This document shows positions 26,201 to 38,200 of a stretch of DNA of 64,000 nucleotides, in pieces. Both the position numbers and the translations under genes were made by a program. How positions within the stretch are numbered: position 1 is the first letter of the stretch; each line of letters opens with the position of its first letter. Origin of the DNA: Sinonovacula constricta (Eukaryota > Mollusca > Bivalvia > Cardiida > Solecurtidae); contig CM017565.1 of NCBI GenBank assembly GCA_007844125.1, forward strand, positions 7,266,885-7,330,884, written 5' to 3'. The notes under the pieces are model-generated. The model ran no database searches and was not told the DNA's origin. It saw only the letters and a program-made list of their open reading frames with translations.

Positions 26201-29200
26201 TGTATTGGTATAACAGCAACTTTTTGGTAGCATACATGTGAACCTTTTCTTAGGCCAAAGTGGGATATTTCACTTGCAAAGTGGGAGATTTATTATTTTC
26301 ACATAATCAAAGAAAGAAAATATCTGTTTCCCAGTAGGGAGATTTCTGAAAATGCGTAAAACACCCTTCATTTTCTAATAATTTTGAACCCTAAAAGAGG
26401 GAATCTCCCTCCAAAAGCGGGAAAATTCACATGTATGTGGTAGTAACAGTAACACTGACACAAACGTAAAACAAAACAAAACACAGATGAAACTTAATAT
26501 AATCTGAAGCATTTTACCTTAATGTGCACACGAAATATTACAACATTTTGAGGTTAAAATACTGTTTAATGTGAAAATATTGTAATAAGACAATTCTTGC
26601 ATACGAAATGATGCATTATCATATTGGTGTCTGCTTAATAAATAAAATATAATACAGTAAAATGCCACCTAACGACCATGCAATTTAAGCGACTTTGTTT
26701 CTATTAAGGCCAATTTTCTTAAGTACAAAGTATTTGACTTCTTTATTTAATGAGAAATATGAAAACAATAACGATTACGATGCTCATCCGGCATAACAAC
26801 CAGTTCTATTAGAATTTTTTTTGTATTATGTGAACACTGACCTCATCTTGACTGGAACAACAAGTCACCGATGGTGTGATTTGCACTAGCTTATCTGCAA
26901 ATAATGCCAGCATGTTTTCAATTACAACTTCGGACAATTAAGCACATATTGACCAGTATAAAGAAACATTTAAGCGCTTTACGTTTTGGATCACTCGAAG
27001 AATGTGTGAAAAAACTTGTCTGTAAGACTAAACAGTTTTATACAGGTAATAGGACATTACAACATGGATGACACAGGATTGTTCATTTGATCATGACCAG
27101 ACAAAACAAGTCTAATGTGTGATCATACATTTTAATCTTCACTAAAGTGACATGTATTCCATTGTATCATTGACTATCAATGACAATGTATGTTTACACA
27201 GTTTATTCATTACATTAATGATTATCAGTAAGTAATTTTCAGTGAATCAGTGATTTAATATAAGTTTTCTTAACATAAACGACACAGCATAATTTTGTTA
27301 AAAACATTTTGAAATGAAGAGTGTTTTGTTAGCTTACCTGAGTTATGCTCAGGGTGAGCTATTGTGATCTTCCACCGTCCAGCATCACATGTTAGTCAAC
27401 ATTTTTAAATGATATCTCTGAAACTGCTGGTGCAAATTCAGCCAAACTTCCTCAGAAGCTGGAGTATGCAGGGGAAACAAAAAATTGTTCAAATAATTTT
27501 GATCCTTCAAAAAACATGGCCACAATGGGCGTGGCCATTTTCCATATATGTCTTTACAGGACAATTTAGAAAATCTTGTCAGAAACTGCAAGAGCCAAAG
27601 GCCTTGAAATTTGGTATAGATGATCTTTTGGTGGTCAAGTATGAAGATTGTTCAAATGATTCTGATCTGTGAAAAAACATGGCCGCCAGGGGTGTGGCCT
27701 TTTTCCAAGGGTGTAGCCATTTTCCCTATACGGCTATATAGGAAAACTGTGAAAATTTTCTTGTCAGAAACCACAAGAGGTAGAGCATTGTTATTTGGTT
27801 TATGTATTCCTTCAATGGCCTTGCATTAAGATTATACAAAGAATTTTTATCTGTCAATGAGCATAGCCACAAGGGCTAAATGTCTACGGCACTGAGGTGA
27901 GCGATATAGGGCCATCATAGCCACAAGGGCTAAACGTATCAGGCAGACACTTCTACGTGCTCACCCAAACTCACTATTAGGACCAGCTCACTATTAAGAT
28001 CACTTTGAGCCAGAATGGAAAGTGGTCTTGACAGATTTTACTGTATGAATATTCCATATTTCAGTTTGTTGTTGTTAAAAAAACAACTCCCACTCATAAA
28101 AAATTTATTTTCATTTCTGCAAATCCATGGCTGACAGCTTAATAACACACTAATTGATATGGAAGCATTGCCATTGATGATACAGTTTTATTTCCCTGAA
28201 CAGAGAACCTTTAGACAGTAACATGTACTATTCTTAGACAAACAGCAGGGTTTTGTTTGGATTTTACAGAAGAAAAAGATCTTGTATCCCACAACAGCCT
28301 TGGTTATTTTTAGTTTCTTCCAGTTTTCTTCTTTTGTTTTATATGATTATATCATAAATTTGAACACTTGGGAGGCAATGGATCGAACATCTGTGATAGC
28401 TTACAGCTTTTAAGTTGAACAAGTTTTCTTTTCATAAATGCAAATACCGTTGAGCAGCACAATTCATCTAATTTAAATGTTAGGTCACCATTGTTGAAAG
28501 AGAAACTGATATAACTTAATGCAGTACTACCTGTTAAAATATTTAGAACAAGGACATTTGCAAAGTAATATTAAGTGAGAGGTGAGTGTAAAAAAAAAAA
28601 TGCTTATCATTCAAAGACAAGTTTGTAAGTTTATAAAAATGTAACATTATTTCAAAATTATTGTATTATCTTCATTTGAAATATTTTTAAAATGAACAAA
28701 TATGAGCAATATGGGTGTCGTTGGCTGATACAAAACACTTCAACAAGTTATACATATTTATCATCATATCACAGTATATTTGTTTACCGATATATTGGGT
28801 CAGCCTGACCAATCTTCTCATATTTTACATGAGTAATTTTCACACAGCCAGTATTTTTCAGCATTCTAATATACACATGTAAGTTACTAATACTGCTTGT
28901 TATGTTACAGTACAGACTATGGACTAGACTTCTTCAGGCAGTTTGATTTGGTCCTCAATGCCCTAGATAATAGAGGTAATCTACTGTTTATATACTACTG
29001 TTCATTTTTAAACTGGTGTCCATCCTACATTTAATTTTACTCCTGATTTTCTGATGTTTCAATACTTGAAATTTGATGTGTTTCTTATTAACAAATTAAT
29101 AAGCAAATTGATAATAACTATAGTTATATAAATGTAACATAGGGAGAAAAATGTGCAGCCAGTCCGGGACTCGAACCCGGGACACTTCGCTTACAGGGCG

Positions 29201-32200
29201 AATGCTCTACCGACTGAGCTAACCGGACCGCTAACACACTCTCTCCCATCACCCGGCTACATACACCCCGGGCAACTTGAAATTCGTCCTCGAATTTCCA
29301 CAGACTAAATACTCTACATAGAACTCGCAAGCACTTCTCAAGCACTTGTACGTAACGACCGAGGGTCATTTACGTTGGGCGCCATTGTAACATAGGGAGA
29401 AAAATGTGCAGCCAGTCCGGGACTCGAACCCGGGACACCTCGCTTACAGGGCGAATGCTCTACCTACTGAGCTAACCGGACCGCTTATACACTCTCTCCC
29501 ATCACCCGGCTACATAAATTGATTTGAGAAACTTTTTGTTGTAAATTATTTATTTTCCATTAAATTATCTAAATATATCATAAGATAGTCCTGATAAAGT
29601 CTAAGTTATTCACTTCCACTCTTGCACATTATTGTGTTCTTTGTTAGGTTTATTGTTCTAGCACTATCTTCAGTTAACCATAGGGCATTTAGAGCAGATA
29701 TAGTGCTGCCTTCACTTTGAGTAGCATACTGTGAACAACTGGCATAATACACAACCCAGTCATATAATTCAGACACCTGGCTCATCAGTCTTGGAACAAC
29801 CTTTATCTTCAATGTCTGTATATATACCAAACCTAAACCTTAAGTCGCCACACCTGTGTCTCATTGTAAATATTCTATGTCCATGTTAACCCTTTTTATC
29901 TGACCAGCTGCCCGTAACCATGTGAACAGAATGTGCCTGGCTGCAGATCGACCCCTGATTGAGAGTGGTACAGCAGGTTACCTTGGCCAGGTCACAGTTA
30001 TCAAGAAGGTATGAGGGTCAAGACTTCTTTAGAAGTTCTCTGAATAATTTAATTGATGATGACACACTACCAACATGTACAATATTTCAGATTTGTTAAT
30101 ATCCGCATAAAATATGCATTAATTTGAGCAGCCACAATCAAGCATTTACTGCATTTTTGTTGCAATTTACACATGTTCTACTTGCAAAATTAGACTTTTC
30201 TGTGCTATAATCAGTGTTTGAGTTTGTCATAATTCTTACTTGATCCCACGCAAGCAAAGCCATAGGAAAAGTTGTGCCCCCCCCTTTCTTTTTTACTTAG
30301 TCCCATTTTTGCGTGTATTGTTTTTGTTAATAGTGAGTGTTAGTCCCTTGTATTGTATTGTATTTAATTTTAACAATGATAAACTGTGAAATTGAAATTA
30401 TCTAGTTAAATAAGCCAAAATATGTTACGTCCCATGAACGCAATTGTCTTGGTGATTTTTAATCCCAGGCAATTTCGTTGCATAATTGTTTGATTAGGTC
30501 ATAACTTTGAACACAGGTAATATTATTCTTCCTGGAAAACAAAACACTAAGTGAACTTGGATAAAGGCTGTTTACATTCAAACCTTGAAAACACTCTGGC
30601 CATGTCAAGAAAAAGCCAAGTGTAAATTGCAGCTGTCTTTTGACAATTTGTTCCACACTCTTAACTTGTTCTGTGTTGCTATTCTGTACATGCTTGTCAA
30701 TTTTGTTAGCAGACGATGATGCCAAAAAGAATTTTAAAAAAAGCCATCTTCTTTGGTTAATTGTTAGCTTTTAATATAATGATCTTAATATCAGCCCAAA
30801 CAAAAAGGAGAATGACTAACCCTATCCTCACTTCCGTCAGTAAAAAGATTTGTCATTATAAATCATGGTCTATTGCTTTTATACGATTTATAATATACTT
30901 TTGTTTTACTATTGTTTAGGAATAATGCAATTTGTCTTTCTTTTAATTTTTACTAATATTGTTTGCACTTGATTTTTTTTGTTTTGCATGGGGAATTTGA
31001 TACCTTTGAACTTGCCTGTCTTTCTAAATGATTGACAGATGTTTCTGCTATTATTATGACTACATAACTTTCCTCTCAGATTAATTTTCAAGAATACTTG
31101 AAAAAAATAACATGAAAAATCAAAATCTCCTGTCACATGAATTTTGAAAGTATGCTGTAAAATGACATTTACAAATCATTTAAATTTTTAAACATTATTA
31201 GTCAAAGATTAGATTTTCTTTTGACCCGTGACATGGGTTACAAATGATCCACAGACTTCTGAGTTTACAAAAACTCTTTTATAGTAGCAGTTATGTCTAG
31301 TCAAAGTTTAAATGAGGGCTTCTTGTAATATCTTAAATAGAGCTTTCAAATCTAAAAAATATCTGAAATCAGTCATAATTACAAGAACAAATCAGACTGC
31401 CTTCGTCCTCAGAAACGACAGCAATTTTAATCACTGAGTAATCAGAGTGGAAATGAAATAAAACTATTTCTTTCCCAATCCAATGCAGGGCCTGACCGAG
31501 TGCTATGAGTGCCAGCCCAAACCACCTCAGAAGACATTCCCAGGATGCACAATCAGGAACACACCCTCTGAACCCATCCACTGTATAGTCTGGGCTAAAC
31601 ACCTCTTTAAGTATGTGCAAGAAATATTTGCAACATTTATTTGACTACATCTGTTCTTTACCAGAGCATCAATTTTGAAGCAAATAATGTAGGAACTAAT
31701 AAGAATGTTCTCTGTGGCACAAGCCATTTAAATTCAAACAGTGATTAGTCTCCTGAGAATGGCAACACTTTCATTACACAACTATGTTGTCAAATTTTTT
31801 GCTAAGATGGGATTTTGTGGATCAAAATATTTGGATCATTTTATATTCAAATGTTTAAAATATAAAAATAAAAACTTGATCAGAAATGAACAACAAAAAA
31901 GATGCTTTATTGCTTGTCCTTAACATCTCAATGTAGGAGTATTCAATAATTTGCTGTGACAAAATCCAAATGTTTCTAACTCATGAAAAGAAAGTTTTAC
32001 TCTCAGGATCTTATATCTTGATTATCTTTAATGGATGTCACTGTGTCAGCAATTCTTTAGGATCAATTCCCTTTGCTGTAAATTTCAGCCAGTTATTTGG
32101 TGAGGAAGATCCTGACCAGGACGTGTCTCCCGATACAGCGGACCCCGAACTTACAGGTAGTACATGCTAATCACAGGTAGTGCTGGTTTATAGTTAGTCC

Positions 32201-35200
32201 ATTCATATCACAGGTAGTGCTGGTGTATATAGTTGGTACATGCTAATCACAGGAAGTGCTGGTTTATAGTTAGTCCATTCATATCACAGGTAGTGCTGGT
32301 ATATAGTTGGTACATGGTAATCACAGGTAGTGCTGGTTTATAGTTGGTACATGGTAATCACAGGAAGTGCTGGTATATATGTAGTACATGCTAATCACAG
32401 GTAGTGCTGGTATATAGGTAGTACATGATAATCACAGGTATTGCTGGTATATAGGTAGTATGTCACAATTTAGTATAGTACTGGCAGTTACAAATAACAT
32501 AGTCCAGTATAATTCCTATATGTTTAAAAGTTCAATTCTGGAAAGATTTCAAAGGTCATTTATATGTTAAAACAATGAGGACATTCCCTTCAATCAGGGG
32601 CCAATATAAATTCAAATAGAACTGAAAGACATACATCATAAACATTGCCCTTGTTCTCTCATTTGCTTGTATTTTTTTTATTAATTTCAAATCTTAATTT
32701 TACATTTAAGATTCAACAAAACCTATAAAATGGTACTGCTAAATCATAGATTTTTGTAGCATTCTTTCTTTGTGGCAAAACTTGCAACTTAATTCCAATC
32801 TTATTAAGATTATCTTAATTATCTTTTAATTCAATCAAACTGGATAAAACCCTTCACTGTCCTGTTAATATGCTTCCTATATGCTAGAACAATAAATATG
32901 GTATGGTTAATGCTTAAGTATCATTCTTGCTAAGTTTTTTTTTACATTTCTCATAATTAATAAACATTCCAAGCATGTTTACACTGCTCAAACCAAAGTA
33001 TTCAGAAAGTTTTATATTGGTAGAATAATTTTAAACCGTTATAAAGTGTGTATATTCTGTATTGTCCATGACAGTGTTCCCATTTTTGGTTTCATAGTAA
33101 TGCATTACTGTTAACAGAAATGGAGAGTTTGTCACTTACATATTTCTCACTGTCATCAGCATAATGAAGCTCTGCCAGCTTATTATTTAGCACTAACTGA
33201 CATTAATTTTTAAGGCATAAAATAAAACTTGGCCTATTTTTCCACATGACTTTAATATGAAAATGTAAACGAGCTAACTTTGCCACATATTGAATTGATA
33301 AAGATTGCAAAAGTTATATTTCTTCAACAAAAACAAGTAATCATGAACTCTAGCCATAGTCAGGGCATGGCATGAGCAAGCACTTCTTAGCCTTACTCAT
33401 GGTTGGCCAGGGAACTGGGTAACAGTAAAAAAGAATGGCTGCTTACACAAGTCTGTTTTACTTGCCATATGCCTACAGGTAAAAGGCGAGGGTAAATAAA
33501 TCCATTCACCAAGTCTTTATTATATTTGATACAGTGCTCCCTCTCTTAAGCAACATCAAGCGGAAGGAGAGAATTTGGTTGCTTAAGAGAGGTAGTTGCT
33601 CTAGAGAGGTAACCCTTAGATATGTGTATATACATGTACTTACGTATTTTATTACCAGTTGAATTAAATGTTTCAAATCCATTTAATGTTATTTTCTTCT
33701 GTAATTTGCTAAGAAAGATTCATTTGACATTGAGAAATAAATTCAATTGTTAATAAGAATTTAGCATATCATCCCTAAATGATCTATCTATAGACCATTC
33801 CTCAGTATTTGTCATTTAAAGCAAGCATTTGTACATTTTTACTCAAGCAGCTAAGTACATTTTATTACCTGAACCTGGGTTCTACCACACCTACACTGGT
33901 TAGCAATAGCCTGAACTGATTTCCCCGAGTCTAGTTGCTTAACAACAGTTACACGTTGGTCAATAGACAGAAGTATATTTTTTTCTTTTTAGTGCTCATT
34001 TTAACTGAACAGACAACAGTAAGCAAATACAGCGTAATGAAGACAGTTTTTGAGAGACTGTTACGTAGATAAACTACAATGGGTATTTAAAAGAAAATTC
34101 GCCATTGCTGTTTTTAAACTGATGACCAATTTATGCCAGTAATCAATTGTTCCTTAATTACCCCACCCACTAGGCCACTAATAAACGGATGATTGGTACA
34201 ATTAAAAGACCGCTTAATTACTCATAAAGAGCTTGATTGGGTTTATTAGCCTTAATTGGCTAACGTGTGGTAGGCCGCAAACGTTTGTTCTTATAGTTGT
34301 TCTAGTATTAGGGCAATTATCTAAAAGTCACAAGAGAAACCTGTGAAAACAATGTTCGATTGAACCAAGTGGTTCCCGTCGCTCTACAAATAGACATATA
34401 CGCGGGGACATAAACGCGGGATCCAGTCACGTTTGTTTGATAATTTCCGATATCACTTGGCATCACGGAAAATGCCGATGGCTAACGACGACTAGCGAAA
34501 CAAATCATTGGCCGCTCAAGGGAGGGAATTTAAAGAATACGGAAGTAAAAATGTGTGACGGTAGCCGTTTAAGAGAGTTGTCGTTCTTTAGAGGGAAAAA
34601 TACGTTAAAAACGACAGGGGGAAAATAGAAGTGACATCTAAGAGAGGTATTCGTCTAAGAGAGGTGACGTTTGTAGAGGGAGCACTGTACTCTGACTAGC
34701 AGAAAGTCTTTCATGTTTTCTTGTGCATGGCATTATGTAATTTATGTTATTTGTATGTTTTGTAAGTAAACTCGTACATGGATATATTAAGTCATTGAAG
34801 TTAATATAGTTTACAGTCAGTATTTATGACCATTGTACACTAAACTAATAACCCAACCAGGTGGTGCAATCAGTACAGCATCAGCTCAAGGTGCAGAGGC
34901 CCAGGTTTTAACTTGGGCTTTGACTTAACCAAAGTCATAAAAAATGATAATGGTATAGCACCCTTGCTAACGTTCAAGCAGATGTAAAGGTAATTCTATG
35001 ACTGGTTGGCTTGTTGTCTGGATATTCTGTTCATGGCATGCTATACACAGTGAAGGCAGCACAATATATGCTTCAAGTTTACACTGTCTCCAAATAACTG
35101 AAATACTGTTGGTGGGACAATAAACCAAACAAACAAACTAAAACAAGTTATTTAAGCAAAGTCTGATGAAGGGATTTCAATGCTCAGATGTTTTTCTTTT

Positions 35201-38200
35201 TTTTTCTTGTAATTTTTCAGGAAATTGTTGACAGATAGAAGCATTTTGGCATTGAAAAGAATTCAGTTTATAAGTACTACTTATATAAAGCTGTTAAAAA
35301 CAACTATATCCATCACAGTTGGTAGAAGGTTTACAAACTTAGGTTATGATATTTATTAGACTTATATTCAGTGAGAAACATTTTTTATTTGAATTTATAT
35401 CAGCCCCTCTTTTTTGACAATGTTCCCACTTGTTTGCCACCAACTAGATCTTTATGCCAGCTGGGAGACCTCAAACTGGGGCACTGCAGGTCAGCTGGGG
35501 CACTGCAGGTCAGCTGGGAGACCTCAGATTGGGGCACTGCAGGTCAGCTGGGAGACCTCAGACTGGGGCACTGCAGGTCAGCTTGGAGACCTCAGACTGG
35601 GGCACTGCAGGTCAGCTGGGAGACCTCAGACTTGGACACTGCAAATCAGCTAAGAGACCTCAGACTGGGGCACCTGGGTCCGTTTTTATATTTTGAAGTC
35701 AAACTAGCATCTGATAGATAAACAATGAGCCATCAACTGCACCAATAATAATAAAAGTCATTGTAACAAAAATGTCATTGACTTGTGCCCTTTTGTTGTT
35801 TTTTATTCACAGCGGCGGCAGGAGCTGAGGCCCTTGAGACTGATGCCAAGGAGGGGGTGGCCGGTGGCATTGAGAGAAAGTCAACAAGAGCATGGGCGCA
35901 GGAGATTGGACATGACCCAGAGAAACTGTTCAATAAAGTGAGTATGCATCATCACAAAATTAAAAGGTTTTAGCTTCTGAACAAGGTTCCATGTACTGAA
36001 TTTCATAATCAATAATTATGCTCTGAAGCATTCAATATCTGTATGTTCAGATACTGAGTCAGCAAGATTGCAGATTCAGAACATTGCAAAACGAAAATGT
36101 GAAATATTGGACGAATATGAACATGGAAATTCTAAAGTGAAACCAGTTGAATGTTCAACTCAAAATTACTCGCTGAACTCGCGACCGGAGGTCAAGTGCC
36201 AGTGTCAGGACAATGATAACATAAACAACGTAGTGTATATACTTTAATTACATGCCGTACTAATTTTATTACAAGACGACAGAAGATTTAGCACAAAATA
36301 CAAACTGACTGTGAAAATCCAGGAGCAATGTACACAATACAAACTGCACAAACATAATATTTGATAAACATATTTATGTGCTGATTTATTTATTTTTATA
36401 GACATTAGTTGACCTTTACATGCCTAACTGTTCTGTGACACTAATAAAATATATTGATGTTATTGCTTTCTCTACTTTTTGCTTATACAACACAATTTGT
36501 AAATTTCAAGTGCGGTTCTCACAAAAAGTAAGCATGCTGCATTAACCCTTTCACTCATACAGTTCTCCTAAATAACCATATGCCTAATGCATAACCAGAT
36601 GGCTTATCAAGCCACCTGGCATGCATAGGTAAACTGGTGACAAAGGTACCTCAGGTTCATAGAGCATTATTGGTTTTGTGTGGGAAGCTGACAGTAGTTA
36701 TGTTTAAGCTATTTTTTAAGCTAGAATGAGTTATTTAATCATATTTATGTAATTAAAAAGTTTATTCAGAAATAATTTTTCTTTCTGATGATATACTTTT
36801 CATGCATTTGAGGTTATATAAATTGTTAGAAGAAAGGTTTGAATAAAACAAAAGAAGTATGTCATAGGCAATTTCTTTATTTTATGTTTGAAATATTCAT
36901 TAATTGCTATTGTTTTTTATTTAAATAACAACATTTCAATCTGATTCCCCAAAACAGAAAATTCTGACTCAGTGTCACTACCAAACAAAATATCATAAGA
37001 AGCATACTTCTGAAGCAAGATAAAGTGAGACTATCAAAAAATATTATCAAACAATTTGTGTACAAGATGTTTTTCAATAGGTGTTTACGATGCAGCGATT
37101 AGAATGCTAATGAACGAGGCAATCAATTGAAGCTTAAATACCTTCCAAGTTGATCCACAGAGCAATAAAACATTTTGCCCCTTTCATTAGTAAGTGGGTT
37201 TTATGATCCAATGCTGCCCCGAAGCAACAGGGGGTTCCGGTATGTCGGCAAAATTTTTCAACATCAAATACTTCACTTCCATTTAGTGTGAAGGAAGCGG
37301 ATGTTTATTACATCGGCATACTCGGTTTTTACTGTAAGGCTGACCATGTGAGAGTTGTTGCGGTTTAGAAATGGTAAGATTTGCCAGCGAGTGTAAACAA
37401 TGGAAAATTCCATTAGGGTGCTCTACAAACTTAGCAAATTGTCACAATTTTTTCAGAACAAACACCCTTTTTTATTTACTAAATGTATAAATAAAGGCTT
37501 AATCTTACTGAATAAAGATAAAAGAAAGACTTTACATGAAGTATTCACTTATGATTTTGCACTTAACTTTGAGGGCGTAATTTTGCCAAACTATGGAAAT
37601 GACAGCATAGAGTAAAATCGCGTATGCATGAGCCTGACGCACAACGCCAAACATCGCCAAACTATTAGCCTGACGCACAACGCCAAACATCGCCAAACCA
37701 TGAGTGAAAGGGTTAAGAGACCACCTGTCTTAAGAAACCACTTTTGCCCTGTCCAGAGGGTGGTCTTTTAATACAGGTTTGACTCTATATTTATTGTTCT
37801 CTAAGGAGAATTTATTTCATATTTCTTCTTTTGGTAGTGGAAAAAAAGCAGACATCCTCTTAATTGCACTGAGCCCTGTTTTAATTAGAAGATTTCTTCC
37901 ATCAAATATGTGCAGCCATAACTTAATAGGATGTGATTGAATAATTCTTCTTGGTTGCAATATGGGCAGCGATGAGCCTACTTTTGTTTTCTTTACCATG
38001 TAAGCTATCTCTTAACTAATGGTATATCCTGTCATCTTATATGTTATAATGATAAATTTTTATCTAACAATTCTGCTTCCAAAGTCTAAGCAGTGAAGTT
38101 TTGTATCCTCTGAATTTGCCATTCATCATCCCGTGCTTTCCTTTATTTCCAATCTAAGTTACACATATATAACATGTTTAGGACACATCAAACCAAGATT

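Larger units (their letters stand above)
29133..29514 (-). mobile_element. Complete TRIM-like LTR element with tRNA-like LTRs
   Basis: LTRs are 29133-29261 (129 bp) and 29387-29514 (128 bp), nearly identical, with TGTAACATAGGG...CCGGCTACA ends. The interior is 125 bp. A 4-bp target duplication TAAA flanks the element (29129-29132 and 29515-29518). On the - strand the 5' LTR is followed after one base by TGGCGCCCAACGT, complementary to the tRNA-Lys(CTT) 3' end plus CCA for 13 nt. The purine tract before the 3' LTR is weak (CCCGGGGTG). Nothing codes. It lies in UBA2 intron 4, antisense to the gene. A tandem SINE pair is the alternative; matched TG/CA ends, PBS placement and target duplication favour an LTR element. 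Confidence 0.75.

Noticed and set aside
29156..29481. Two apparent tRNA-Thr genes
   Set aside because: They fold well but have C33, sit at identical positions in two direct repeats with TG/CA ends, and form part of an LTR element.
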